Below are positions 1-12,039 of a stretch of 64,000 nt of DNA, one piece after another. Source of the DNA: Torymus aiolomorphi (taxonomy: Eukaryota; Arthropoda; Insecta; Hymenoptera; Torymidae); the NCBI GenBank assembly GCA_036365515.1, contig CM070873.1, forward strand, positions 179,194,104-179,258,103, written 5' to 3'. A program made the translations under genes and the position numbers. The first letter of the stretch is position 1. Each line of letters begins with the position of its first letter. Below the pieces are notes generated by a model. It saw only the letters and a program-made list of their open reading frames with translations, made no database searches and was not told the origin of the DNA.

Positions 1-1479
1 ATTATTTTTATAATACAAAGACAAATATAGAAAATATGCAGCAGATTTAGGAAATGTAAAATCCCATTCTAAACTTGATAAGCCATCCGTAGTAAAAAGT
101 ACATAAACTCAGATAAAAGTCGATAAACCCACTTTTTTAATGATCACTAGATTACACATCTTACTGTATATTAAAAAAAATGTCTCTTGAATTTATTCCA
201 TCACAGAAAGTCTTGTCATAGATCCTTTGCTATTTTGTTCTTCTTGAATCCCAATTACTAATTTACATCTACACTTTTATCGCAATCATACTGGGTGTTC
301 GCACTAACACTATTACTTCTTCTTTCTGGTACTTTTTAAATTAATGTATTGAAAAAATAATCATTCCATCAAAATCTGGTCAAAAATTATATTCTTGATG
401 TACAATCTGAAAAAAGAAATATAAAAAAATCAACACAAAGTTTATGTTCTTCTTTAATTAATGATATAGTTTATATTATAATATTATTGTCATGTAATAC
501 TTATCTAATAAAATAATCATGTTCAATTTTCATCCATCTCAATCTCAATAATATATATATACTGATATTATCTTATTGATCTTGACTCTAGCACAATTGA
601 AAATTCACTATAGACTCCATTACTTGTGTTCCAAAATTTTCTGGGTAGTATAGTATATATTTATTGTAAAACATCTCTAGATCTAGATTATCTTGCATAA
701 TAATAACTGAAAGATAAAAATAAAAAAAAATAAACACAAAGGGTCTATGTTGATTTGAAACGTCAAACTTAGCAAATAGATTAACAATTAATTGTTGTTA
801 ATATTTTCTTTGAAGTAAAAGTAAAGTAGTATGGTTGGGTATCTCATTTAGTATTTAAATAAATACTTAAATTTATGAGCATAAGAATTAAGAAAGCAAG
901 TAGGTATAATTTATTAAAGAAATGGGATGGCTCAGAGTATACAATAACTTTTCACTGTAACTAGTAGACATTGCACTTGACAATTGATTTTCTTTACCTA
1001 CTGTTTCTTTACATGCAGTATTTTCTTCTTCATTATCCAAAAAACTATTATAATTATTTAATAATCTTGACAATTGAGGGTTGTTAACTTAATGCTCGTC
1101 CTTATTGTCTTCTTTGTCTCTTCTAAAATAAAAAAAGAATACACATAAAGTATACAATAATTAATTTATATTTGTCAAAGAATGTTTTGAGTATTTGAAT
1201 ATGATTATGCAAAAATATTTTATTGCTTTCAGAATTATTCAAATACACAATAAAATTTAATAATAATTAATACTTATCTAATTTTCTCTTCGTTGTTGCT
1301 AAAACGTATTTTTGTATATTATCAATGTCGACACATCTTCACCGCAATTTGTCTAAATTGGATTGAGTAAACATAATAATCTGCAATCGCCTGTTTGAAT
1401 GCTCCATCAAAATTCGCCTCGTCCACCTCGGCACAGCAGACAACCGCGAATTCGAATTTTCACCAGTTGGCAACGCTGC
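1..1479. other. AT-rich intergenic DNA, no gene recognised
   Basis: This stretch is very AT-rich with many homopolymer runs and short stop-rich frames. I see no domain, no convincing splice structure and no terminal repeat. The only change of character is at the right edge, where GC content rises sharply from about 1390 onward into the next block. Confidence 0.6.
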
Positions 1480-1816
1480 GCTGTGCAGCTGTGCTTTCGT
1501 GTAGTACATAGGTATACCTATATATATATTTTCCGGCGACCGGCGACCGGCGCTCTGTGGCGCGCGCGACGCTCGTGCGCCCAACATGCAGCCCCTATAT
1601 CTATAACGACTATAAGCTATAACCTATGATGTATCGGTATGTGACATGTGTCGCGTGTCGGGTTTGCGCGCGTCAGTTTATGTCTGCGGTGTGCACCTGT
1701 CATCGGTCGGCTGGTCCTGCGGACGACGCTGCTCGAGGGTCTCGAAGTAGCTACTTTCGCAGCGTGCGGTTTTTATGGACGTCGGCGGCATTTGAACTCC
1801 TTGTCAGCACTTCCCG
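1480..1816 (+). promoter_or_regulatory. GC-rich block, possible promoter and first exon of a non-coding transcript
   Basis: A GC-rich island stands out in AT-rich DNA. It has a TATATATAT run near 1517-1530, a triple GGCGACC/ACCGGCG motif near 1531-1552 and many CG dinucleotides. It ends in a strong splice-donor-like junction, CCCG|GTGAGT, at 1816/1817. The reading frames across it are short and have no recognisable domain, so I do not call a protein. Promoter and first-exon identity is inferred from composition and the donor; RNA data would decide. Confidence 0.3.
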
Positions 1817-2700
1817 GTGAGTAGTTTACTGTAGGGAGGCTTGCGGTTGCTACAGATAATACACGTACCTAACCTATACTCTCCTCTTCTCTTTCGCAAG
1901 AGCGTGGCTTCTCTGAGCTCTTTCTGCTGCTATATCTAAGCTATAGTGCCTTTATTAATTAATATGTCACTGCCTAGGGCGAAGTACTCCTGCAGATGAC
2001 ACCATGAGAACGGAAGCTGATCTGGGTGCTATTTCGTTTACTGGAACCTGATGGAAAATCATGGTTATAATGATATTTCGGAACAGATTGGCGGCGTCGG
2101 TCTCCTGGTCGTCGCATCTTAAGGCAAGTAGATTGCTGTAAGAACGCGTGCTCTACAGATATAACTAAAAAAATTACCTAACCTCCAAAATTCTCTTCTT
2201 CTGAAGCTTGGTCTCTCTGCCTAAGCTCAATCCTCAGTGAACCTATTATTTACTATGTGTTTCTGCCCAAGGTGAAGTGCTCCTGCAGATGACATCGTAC
2301 GGTGATACGACAAGGAGACTTCTACAGGTGACAGTGCACGGTGATACCACAAGGAGACTTCTACTATCACTGTTCTTTAACTGAGGCAGACTTCTCCGAT
2401 GAAAAGTGGAGGTGAGTAGTTTGCTGTGGGGAAGCTTTCTTGCTACAGATAATACACGCACCTAATCTATACTCACCTCTCCTCTTACGCAGGAGCGTGG
2501 CTTCTCTACGCTCTTTCTGCTGCTATAGCTTAGCTATAGTGCCTTTATTAATTAACATGTCAGTCCCTAGGGTGAAGTGCTCCTGCAGATGACATCGCAC
2601 GGTGATACGACAAGGAGACTCCTGCTATCTCTGTTCTTTAACTAAGTCCGACTTCGTTGGTGAAAAGTGGATGCAACAACCTGACTCTTCGATGTGAATA
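1817..2700 (+). repeat. Three tandem exon/intron-like modules
   Basis: Three diverged copies of a ~290-310-bp module follow each other at about 1817, 2124 and 2411. Each starts with a donor-like site (GTGAGTAG, GCAAGTAG, GTGAGTAG). About 85 bp later comes a pyrimidine tract with an AG (TCGCAAG, CTGAAG, TACGCAG), followed by an exon-like body. Copies 1 and 3 share long blocks such as GCGTGGCTTCTCT and GCCTTTATTAATTAA. All three share a block near CTCCTGCAGATGACA. Copies 2 and 3 add a CGGTGATACGACAAGGAGAC block. No long reading frame runs through them, so a spliced non-coding RNA with duplicated exons is the simplest reading. A plain tandem repeat that happens to hold splice-like motifs is the alternative. 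Confidence 0.4.
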
Positions 2701-2989
2701 GAGCAAATTGGAACATGGCTAACCTGCTCATAAAATAAAAATCAATGCAATTTCATTGAAACGCAGTTAGCGTTATCTTCTCTGTAAGTGAAAATTTGAT
2801 ACTTGCGAAATAGTTAATTTTTGCTATATAAAACAGCAAATATAAATTTGTATAAATGAAGAAGCTATGCAACATAAAAAATTTATATTTTTTGGAATTT
2901 TTGGTCATATAGCAACATTGATTAGAAATAAATATCCAATTTTTGAATGAAAGATAGCAGAATTTTCTAAATAATGGAATTTGCAAGTG

Positions 2990-4080
2990 TAATAGTTCGT
3001 TTTTGATACTTTCATCGAAGAATATTGAAACTGCGACCAAGCTAATTGAAAGAAGTTACAATTTTTTTTTAAATGTGAAAATTTACCTAAATAACCTTTA
3101 TTGTAATATGATTGATTTAAAAATGTTATAAATATTTGAATAATTTATCATATTATTTATACATCTTATATCATGGATCGATTTACTGATTTTCATTGAA
3201 ACATTACACATTAATCAACTATTTTCAGTAATATGAAGCTTATACGATAATAACTTTCTAATTATGAATTATAAATTACATTCATTAACAATTTTTGAAT
3301 ATTGGATAAAATTACCTCCTTTACCTAAACATTCTAAATATATTTCATACCTGCTTAAAATTTAATTTGATAATGAATTTATTATTATCAAATTATTATG
3401 TGTGTAAAAACTAAAGGTTAATTACTATAAAGTAATTAAAATAAAATAAGGTGACATAATGTTGCAATGTATATTCCAAAACAAAGACAAATACTGATCA
3501 ATTATTTAAAAATGACATGATTTTCTTATGAGTACTACGTTTCATACAATCTTTACCTAATTTGGTAATAATAAATTCATTATGAAATGTAATTTAAAAG
3601 CAGGTATAAAATATATTTAGAATGTATTACTAAAGCGAGTCATTTTCATCTAATATTTAGAAAATTGAAAATGACTGTAATATATAATAATTATAAATTA
3701 CATTCAGAAGACTACAAATCTATTTCCAATAATATTACGCTTATATAATAAACTATAATTATCAATTATTGACAATCATATAAAGCTTATTGTATAAGCC
3801 TAATATTATTGAAAATAGATTTGTAGTCTCGTATTCGATGCTTTAACAAAATTCAATAATTTGACCCATGACATAAGATGTATGAATAATATTCAGTTTC
3901 TGAATCAATCATATTACTATAAAGCTTGTTTTTTTATTTTTTTAAAAATTATAGCATAAAAATGCTATAATTAGTTTGGTCAAAAAAGAATTTTCAAGAG
4001 CTTTTACAAGAATGAAAAAAAAGAATTGTCAAACAAAAAAGAGTCGCAGTCTCAATATTCTTCGATAAAAGTCTAATAAA
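2990..4080. repeat. Large imperfect palindrome (foldback element)
   Basis: The left and right arms are reverse complements at several nested points. The block ATCGAAGAATATTGAAACTGCGA near 3013 matches inverted sequence near 4045-4070. TACATCTTATATCATGG near 3160 matches inverted CCATGACATAAGATGTA near 3867. ATTCTAAATATATTTCATACC near 3330 matches inverted sequence near 3600-3625. The centre lies near 3500. There is no coding potential. It is probably an old foldback or MITE-type element; I could not fix exact termini or a target duplication. Confidence 0.5.
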
Positions 4081-5510
4081 AACCAACCATGAGTGATGCA
4101 ACTTTCATTATTTAAAAAATACTATTATTTTTTAGACCAAAATTGCAAAAGTTATCCCGATCAACATTTTATTTCATAAAAATCTAAAAGTAACAAAATT
4201 TTAAGTTATTTTAACATTTTGACCTGCTTGCTTTATGTGGGACATTTCCACACTCATTGAAGTGGGAAAATTGTTTGTATTTATTAAACCTATAGCGCGC
4301 TCGCTCAAGTGTATGGAATCGATGAACAATTGCAGCAATACTCGCTTGTCTACAATTAAAATGTCTTGGGTTCTCTATTCCAAAGTCAAATTCATCTGAA
4401 AACATTGCCCCTGGTGAGACAGTTGTATGTTACAAAACGTTCTATATCGAAGTGAGACAACCTCAGAATATGCGGGATTAAATTTACAAAGTTAAATTTT
4501 TTACATTAATGGTAAATTTGGCTAAAACTAAAAAATGATAAAACAAATAGAAATTAACTTTTCAAATTTATAAAATAGCCACAATGGAGATGGGAATAAA
4601 GTACTGTATGATCTCTTACTCCCTGTTTTGAGGGAAATACAGTAAGTGAGTACTGCCACAAGCGCGGCATGTTTACACGTTTTTCTAATATAGTCCCACT
4701 TTTCCAAGTCAACAAAGTGGCCACCGTTGAGTCGGGAGTATAGTTATAAATGTAACACGTGAGAAAAATTGAGTATTCCCTCGGGTGATTACAACCCGAA
4801 TTTCGAGTCGTAAGATGTGAGGCGGTCGCAAGTAAGGCTTGAAGCCATGTAAATTGACATCATATGGATTGCAAACATGGTTTGCTTTATTGTCAATTAT
4901 TTTTATACTATCTTTTGCTGGAAGATAATATGATAAGCAAGCTTATTCTTATATATACCAGCAGGAGTGATTTTTAAAAAACAAGTTTTTATTCTGACTG
5001 CATATGCAGTTTCTAGTATAATAAAACTGAGAAACTGCATAATTTCACTCCATTGATTTATAAAATTGTATCTACTTGCAGAATGATAAACACAGCTTAA
5101 AGACATCTATAATGTTAGAGATGCCACCTACTTATAGATTAGCTACTCAACCATGTTACCTCAAATTAAACAATACTAGGTACGTTCAAGCGCGCTGCGC
5201 GCGCGCTCTTCTTTTACCTTCAATTATACAATTAATATTGCAATATTATGAATTGAAAATTTATTTTACTCTTTAACATTCACAAATTTATCGAATATTT
5301 TTTATTGCAACTTGGAGATTGTATTTATTTTAGTTTAGTCTTATAATAGAAAAATTTGGAGGTTAGAAATTTAACTGTGATCAGAACGATATTCATAGTT
5401 CTTCATTGTTAACTACAGTAAAATTTGAATACTCTTTTGTTATACAAAACCAAATTTTTTAAGTTATAAATACTATTTATGACTTATATTTTTATTTTAA
5501 CTGTTTCATA
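4081..5510. other. No gene recognised
   Basis: AT-rich sequence with short frames only. A small symmetrical stretch (CTCGGGTGATTACAACCCGAATTTCGAG) lies near 4773-4800. A CG-rich knot (CGCGCTGCGCGCGCGCTC) lies near 5190-5207. Neither supports a gene call. Confidence 0.5.
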
Positions 5511-5525
5511 ATTCCAAATTATTTG

Positions 5526-5607
5526 GACCAATCAGCTAAGACCTTAAACGAAAAGCTAACGTCATTATCGGCCAATCACAGGCTCCTTTTAAACGGACCT
5601 GACCAAT
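5526..5607 (+). promoter_or_regulatory. Cluster of three CCAAT boxes
   Basis: Three close matches to the NF-Y-type site (GACCAATCAG, GGCCAATCAC, GACCAATCGC) lie at about 5526, 5570 and 5601, all on the plus strand within about 80 bp. Arrays of CCAAT boxes spaced by a few helical turns are typical of TATA-less promoters. A short transcript-like unit with a polyadenylation signal follows. Promoter function is inferred; no expression evidence is available from sequence. Confidence 0.4.
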
Positions 5608-5689
5608 CGCAAAGCTTTTATTTCGGCTTCACATTTCCGTCATCATTCTTTTAAAAGAGGAATTCTTTTAAGAGAGGATAAGTGACTCT

Positions 5690-6130
5690 CATATTCTATA
5701 GTTTCCTGCTGAGATGCCTGCCACTGATGCTGATGCTGTCTCAAGTGGCAACCATGGTTGGGATCTAAACGTCTATTCGCCGTGACTGGGACTACTGTTG
5801 CTGCAGCCATAGTGAACTGCTTTTGGACTAATTCTGACCACTGGACCGTAACTATGTTCTCACTAGTACTGTGTTTAGATTAATTCCGGTCCGGGTGCGT
5901 AAGTTATATTTGCTATTATGGGATAGTTTTCATACCAATTAATATTAGGTGGAGTGCATTAATTTGCCTCAGGATGTCTGTCGCATCAATGTATTTTTTA
6001 TTTAATTATGTAATACACAGATTCCCCAGCAAAACTTGATCCCATTGTAATTTTTTAATGTGATATTAGCTTCTAATAAGATTGCTTTTTCTTCAAACCT
6101 GGAATAAAGTACTGAGTGTCTGTCAGTCTA
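5690..6130 (+). ncRNA. Possible short transcription unit downstream of CCAAT cluster
   Basis: Downstream of the CCAAT cluster the sequence becomes less AT-rich. It holds one small frame starting at ATG 5714 (about 23 codons, no known domain), and an AATAAA polyadenylation hexamer lies near 6102 with a GT-rich tract just after (GTGTCTGTCAG). No long protein frame exists. This may be a non-coding RNA, or a decayed retrotransposed fragment. Coordinates are approximate. Confidence 0.2.
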
Positions 6131-6770
6131 GGTCCAACATGCTCAGAATTTCTTCCTGGCAGATTGTATAATGAGCTTTCTCATTATTTTAACCTGTGGA
6201 ATCAAGTTATTACATTAACTTCTAGTGGGGTATACCTACAGCTTTACCAGTGCTGAGGGCGCACCTGATTTTTTTATGGGCTGATATATTTTATTCGTTT
6301 ATTTTTTTATTTTTTTTTATTTTTTTTTGTACTTAAGCAACGGGTAACTCGATTCACTAACTGATTGAGAGTATCCAAGTGACTTAAACCCTTTATCTAC
6401 ATTACCACTGATATAAAACAGTTTTTATAAAGGATTTGTTTACATTAAATTTCTCCAAATTATTTAGATTCATTTAGCGGGAGAATAAATTTTGCATGCT
6501 AAATAAATGTTTGTATACATCTTGCAAGCATTTAACATGGAATATTTGTTTTCAGGTAAAGTCACCTAAATGAAGATACCCCAAAGCGAAATAATTAAAA
6601 AAAAAAATAGGCGTGGGCAGGTGGCGTGTTGAACGATTTCTCATCACAAAATGATGTGAAGGAATCGAAAATTTATGTTTCAGTATATTGTTTTGCAAAC
6701 AAGTAGTAGAGATAATTAGATCAAAAAGATAAAACGATAAAGTAATAGGAAAAAACCTGTAGGAAAAAAT
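6131..6770. other. AT-rich spacer before satellite, no gene
   Basis: The region contains poly-T runs near 6300-6330 and the start of satellite-like TTAAAACTGAATAATT sequence further right. No coding frame, terminal repeat or RNA structure was recognised. Confidence 0.5.
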
Positions 6771-6772
6771 AC

Positions 6773-9300
6773 ACGTATGTGCATCAGCCAGTAAATACGT
6801 AGATTTTAACAGTCGATAAACGTATTGACTAGCGTGTTTATGTGCATTAGTCAGTAAACGTAGACGCTAAGTCTATAAACGTATTGACTAGCACAAGAAA
6901 TGATAACAATAAATATTGATCTATCCCCTCTTAAAAAAGTGGTGGATAAAGTTAAAGTCTGCTATCAGAATATACGGCTGTTATTATTGGTTGTTGAATT
7001 TTGAAAAATAGAATCCTTCAGTTGCAGTATTTAAAACTGAATAATTAAAATAGAAAACAAATAATTCATCATTTATCAAAATTAAGTTATTATTATATAA
7101 TTTAAGTTATCTAAAACCAACTTTTAATTTAAAACAACCTAATATAATCGTGTCAATAATCTCAAAAAAATGATAATAATAATAAAAATTACGTGTCTAT
7201 GCGTCAGTCGGTCACATACGTGGACTCTGAGTCCATAAACGTATAGACTACCACATAGGACAAATACATGCGCCTCAGTCAGTAAATACGTAGATTTGAA
7301 CAGTCGATAAACGTATTGACTAGCGCGTTTGTGTATTAGTCAGTAAATACGTAGACTTCAACAGTTGATAAACGTATTGACTAGCGCGATTGTGTATTAC
7401 TCAATAAATACGTAGACTTCAGCAGTCGATAAACGTATTGACTAGCGCGATTGTGTATTAGTCAGTAAATACGTAGACTTGAACAGTCGATAAACGTATT
7501 GACTAACGCGTTTGTGTATTAGTCAGTAAAGACGTAGGTCCGTAAGTCAATAAACGTATTGACTAGCACAGAATTATAACAAATATTTATCCATCTTCTC
7601 TTAAAAACGTAATGGGAAAAGGTTTGAATTTTGAAAAATAGAATTGTTGAATTGTTGAGTTTGAGTATTTAAAACTGAATAATTAAAAAAGAAAACGAAT
7701 ATTTTAGCATTTATCAAAACTACGTTATTATTGTATAATTTAAGTTGATTTGAAAAAACTATTCATTTAAAATTAACAAATTTAATCATGCCTATAAACT
7801 CCAAAAAAAAAAAAAGATAATAATAAAAATTATGTGTCTGTGTATCAGTCAGTCACATACGTAGACTCTAAGTCTAAAAACGTATGGACTACCACATAGG
7901 ACCACTACATGTGCATCAGACAGTAAATACGAAGACTTAAACAGTCGATAAACGTATTGACTAGCGCGATTGTGTATTAGTCAGTAAATACGTAGACTTC
8001 AACAGTTGATAAACGTATTGACTAGCGCGATTGTGTATTACTCAATAAATACGTAGACTTCAGCAGTCGATAAACGTATTGACTAGCGCGATTGTGTATT
8101 AGTCAGTAAATACGTAGACTTGAACAGTCGATAAACGTATTGACTAACGCGTTTGTGTATTAGTCAGTAAAGACGTAGGTCCGTAAGTCAATAAACGTAT
8201 TGACTAGCACAGAATTATAACAAATATTTATCCATCTTCTCTTAAAAACGTAATGGAAAAAGGTTTGAATTTTGAAAAATAGAATTGTTGAATTGTTGAG
8301 TTTGAGTATTTAAAACTGAATAATTAAAAAAGAAAACGAATATTTTAGCATTTATCAAAACTACGTTATTATTGTATAATTTAAGTTGATTTGAAAAAAC
8401 TATTCATTTAAAATTAACAAATTTAATCATGCCTATAAACTCCAAAAAAAAAAAAGATAATAATAAAAATTATGTGTCTGTGTATCAGTCAGTCACATAC
8501 GTAGACTCTAAGTCTAAAAACGTATGGACTACCACATAGGACCACTACATGTGCATCAGACAGTAAATACGAAGACTTAAACAGTCGATAAACGTATTGA
8601 CTAGCGCGATTGTGTATTAGTCAGTAAATACGTAGACTTCAACAGTTGATAAACGTATTGACTAGCGCGATTGTGTATTAGTCAATAAATACGTAGACTT
8701 CAGCAGTCGATAAACGTATTGACTAGCGCGATTGTGTATTAGTCAGTAAATACGTAGACTTGAACAGTCGATAAACGTATTGACTAGCGCGTTTGTGTAT
8801 TAGTCAGTAAAGACGTAGATCCGTAAGTCAATAAACGTATTGACTAGCACAGAATTATAACAAATATTTATCCATCTTCTCTTAAAAAAGTAATGGAAAA
8901 AGGTTTGAATTTTGAAAAATAGAATTGTTGAATTGTTGAGTTTGAGTATTTAAAACTGAATAATTAAAAAAGAAAACGAGTATTTTAGCATTTATCAAAA
9001 CTACGTTATTATTGTATAATTTAAGTTGATTAGAAAAAACTATTCATTTAAAATTAACAAATTTAATCATGCCTGTAAACTCCAAAAAAAAAGATAATAA
9101 AAATGACGTGCCTGTGTATCAGTCGGTCATATACGTAGACTCTAAGTCTATAAACGTATGGACTACCACATAGGACAAATGCGTGCGCATCAGTCAGTAA
9201 ATACGTAGACTTCAACAGTCGATAACCGTATTGACTAGCGCGTTTGTGTATTAGTCAGTAAATACGTAGACCCCTAAGTCTGAATGTGTCGATTAGTACA
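6773..9300. repeat. Higher-order satellite: ~61-bp palindromic monomers in ~640-bp units
   Basis: The monomer reads approximately TAGTCAGTAAATACGTAGAC, a short variable middle, then CGATAAACGTATTGACTAGC, with a GCG(A/T)TTGTGTA linker. Its two ends are nearly reverse complements (TAGTCA..ATACGT against ACGTATTGACTA), so each monomer can form a hairpin. Runs of monomers alternate with an AT-rich ~270-bp spacer (AGAATTGTTGAATTGTTGAG, GAAAACGAATATTTTAGC). The marker GTGTCTGTGTATCAGTC recurs at about 7191, 7831, 8471 and 9104, giving a higher-order period of 640, 640 and ~633 bp. Neighbouring units are almost identical, which implies recent unequal exchange or array homogenisation. Functional role, if any, is unknown. 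Confidence 0.85.
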
Positions 9301-9640
9301 TAAAAATAACAGATAATAACAATAAAAAATATATGAATCAATTGACAAAATTTCAACGGGCCACCATGTTCCAGTTAGTCCTAAATTTTTCTTGTAAATC
9401 ACATCATGTTCGATTATTTGAATGAGCACACTGCACCACGTCTTTCAGAGCGTAGTGAGGTATAACTTCACCGTATAGCCAACGTTGAAGCCTTCAATCC
9501 GCGACCGCACGCTTAGCGTGCAATCTGTAAGACTGAGTCCTCAATCCTCATAAGCACATTGCGAAGTGCGAGTATGCGTTGCCCTTTTCTTGGCACGCCG
9601 TTCATTCTTCCACACTTATTTATAAAGTCAAAAATATTCG
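9301..9640. other. Repeat-derived spacer
   Basis: This stretch holds GC-richer blocks (GCACGCTTAGCGTGC, ATTGCGAAGTGCGAG) that look like arms of a larger inverted structure. Its outer left arm near 9410-9450 partly mirrors sequence near 10090-10135. No coding frame is evident. Confidence 0.35.
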
Positions 9641-9795
9641 TAAATATTTATAAATATTATACTTAGTACGTTACGATACGTGTGACTTAGATAGTACTTT
9701 TTTGCATGGCGTGAAATTAGTGCCCGAGCGCAGCGAGGGTTCTAATCATGTCGTGCAGAGTGCTTACTCAGGTCACAAGTATCGTACAGAATTGT
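9641..9795. mobile_element. Hairpin MITE (type Y)
   Basis: An imperfect palindrome pairs GTACGTTACGATACGTGTGAC on the left with GTCACAAGTATCGTAC on the right. An inner hairpin GCATGGCGTGAAATTAGTGCCC pairs with GGGTTCTAATCATGTCGTGC around a GAGCGCAGCGA centre. A relative lies at about 61170-61290, again directly beside a type X hairpin. It is non-coding. Confidence 0.45.
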
Positions 9796-9936
9796 ATAGC
9801 ACTGCCTACCTAAGCCCGCCGTCACGCCTATCCGTGCCCTAAGTTATTCTTTTTTGCACCGTGCAAAAAACCTGTACTTAGGTCCCGGATAGGCGTGACC
9901 TAAGTGCGAGCTTAGGTCACACAGTGCTATAAATAT
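9796..9936. mobile_element. Hairpin MITE (type X, TATAGCACTG ends)
   Basis: A near-perfect palindrome has ends TATAGCACTG and CAGTGCTATA, inner arms GTCACGCCTATCCG and CGGATAGGCGTGAC, and a small TTTTTTGCACCGTGCAAAAAA loop. A diverged relative occurs at about 60990-61167. Small size, inverted ends and lack of coding potential fit a MITE; the autonomous family is unknown. Confidence 0.55.
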
Positions 9937-10258
9937 TTAAAATATCAAGATTATTTATAAATATTTGTTGAATGTTGTGAAACAATGAACCGCGCAACGG
10001 GCACATAAAAAGTAAGAACTTTCGGAGAGGAAGTAGTTCGTTGGTCCTCCGCAGGGTATTTTACAGATGGCGATGCTAAACGTGCGGTCGCGGAGCGCTC
10101 TGAAGTTGGCTGCACTCAAATAATCATTTGCCCAACGCTGCCGGTAAGGCAGATTATCCTAACTGCGTTTTTGACCACTACAAAACTGTGGCGCTGGGAA
10201 CTGCTTAGTGCACGCGAACGACTACGACGTCCTCTTAATAGCAAAACAAAAATTAATA

Positions 10259-10498
10259 ATGTCAAAAGAAAAATCAAAGATATATTATGACAGATTTATT
10301 AACCCAAGAGAATTTAAAATGGGAGATAAAGTATAGTTGATCAAAGAACCTAAACCAGGAAAACTTGAAAAAGATCACTGTCAAGGCACTTTTGAAATTT
10401 TAAAAGTAAACGAAAATAATAGCATTATTATAGATTACAAGGGAAAGGCAAAAACAGTGCATGCAAATAAATTAAGCCTTGTTAATAATAAAAAATAA
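10259..10498 (+). pseudogene. Ty3/gypsy-like integrase C-terminal fragment
   Basis: The frame reads as the tail of a retrotransposon integrase. A YYDRF segment is followed by MGDKV and IKEPKPGKLEKDH, then FEILKV, as in the GPY/F module of Ty3/gypsy integrases. An in-frame TAG at 10334-10336 sits where this module normally has a Trp (the inverted copy at 16300-17781 encodes Trp at the same point). Everything upstream of the fragment is missing or replaced by the hairpin repeats. The 3' part of the same element follows to about 13787. The copy is dead. Confidence 0.6.
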
Positions 10499-12039
10499 TA
10501 ACATAACATTTTTGTTTTAGGATATGGATAACATACTCAATATTAACATCTATCATAATCTCTTCTTATTTTTCCAAATTTAATACAGCAATAGAGAATT
10601 ATAATTGCAGCTCAACTTTTCCATTTGTAGCAAAACCATCCTACTTCTTGGTGAACTAACCCTAAGGTGATCCAGATTTTACCAAATATACAATTTAAAA
10701 TTATAACCACTTATCCGTTTGTCTACAATTGTTCGTATCAACTTGTGAGAATTTTGAGAAAAGCAACTATATTTCCTAAGAAAGTTAATAATTTTATAAA
10801 AATGCGATCGGAATAATATAAGTTTGAATAATGAAATTCTAAGAATTTTTTTTACGAAGAAAGCAAAAAAATTCATACATGAAAGATTTTAAAAGTAATG
10901 CTACGACTAACAATAACAGCGTTGACAATTAAAAAAAAAAATATATATTGTTCTTTTCTTTTTTAACAACAACAAAAAAATATTGCGATTACATATTAAA
11001 ATACCTCAGTGAAACAAGCAAACGTTTTATTTGTAAAACTTATGTGTTATTAAATAATAGAAATATTTAATTAATTATTTAGTCACAAAGTAGAAAACAT
11101 TTCAGGGATCAATTTAATAACTTATTATTCTATCTAAAGCTTTGAATAAGAAATTATAGAACTAATCCAAAGGAAAAAGAAAATAAAACTATTCCTAAAC
11201 CTTGCAACCCTAACAAACATAGATAAAAATAATTTGACTGTAATTTTATCCAAAATTAAGCTGTATTTGCCTTCAGAAAAATTGTTCGCACTTATAAGAA
11301 CAAAAGGAAGAAATCAGGTAGCTATACTCACATTGCTAAGATTAAATCGAATATAATGTATTGGAAGTGATCAGTTTCATCATATACTGACATGATCATC
11401 CTACAAGATACACTATTCGGCACTGTATTGAGTAAAACAAATATCTACTCTAACGCACTGCGTACTCTATAATGCAAATATGTGAATAGTACTCATGCCA
11501 GGAAAAAAAAAATCTTGAGTTCTAAAATTAACATTGAAATGGCTGAAATTTTCCAGGAAAAAAAGGCAATACAATGATGCATAAGAGCAATAACAAGTCA
11601 AAATTAACAAAAATCACTCCGTCCTATTAACCTTCCTTTTTATCAAAAATACTTGCTAAATTAAATATCTCTATACAAGTTCTAATGCATAACGTATGCT
11701 ATATTTATTACGTAACGTTTTATTAATCAATTGTTATATAAAATTAAAACCGTAAGTTAAGTGCAGTCTAGTATTAGGAACAAAAATAAATGCTTTACTT
11801 TATAGAAATTTATAGATGATACGAAATTTTGTTTAAATTTATTGAATTTTTATTATTGTTTTTGTTATTGTTTATATATATAAATTTTTAGTATGGATTT
11901 AATGATATGAATTTTTATTATTGTTTTTATTATTTGAATTGTTAGTATTATTGAACCTTTTGTAACAAGAAATTACTGATGGTTCAACTATTCCTATAAT
12001 TGTTGAATCTCTACGATATTCAACAGTCTAAGGGGGAGG
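10499..12039 (+). mobile_element. 3' internal region of plus-strand LTR retrotransposon (copy A)
   Basis: From the integrase stop to the polypurine tract (AGGGGGAGG, about 12031-12039) the sequence is non-coding in the sense strand. It matches, in reverse complement, about 14214-16270 of copy B (for example TAACATTTTTGTTTTAGGATA near 10500 against 16205-16230). Both copies preserve a short antisense frame (10679-10876 minus; 15734-16012 plus) sharing KLILFRS and YSCFSQN, which probably reflects shared ancestry, not a gene. This interval is where an env gene would lie in errantivirus-type elements, but I see no env domain. Confidence 0.5.

Noticed and set aside
6773..9300. A CRISPR-like array of regular repeats
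   Set aside because: Spacers between monomers are themselves repeated, the monomer period is ~61 bp inside a 640-bp higher-order unit, and the context is an insect genome; this is satellite DNA.
10679..10876. A short antisense frame partly conserved with 15734-16012
   Set aside because: Both copies are from the same retrotransposon, antisense to it, and similarity follows from shared DNA; there is no start or domain support.
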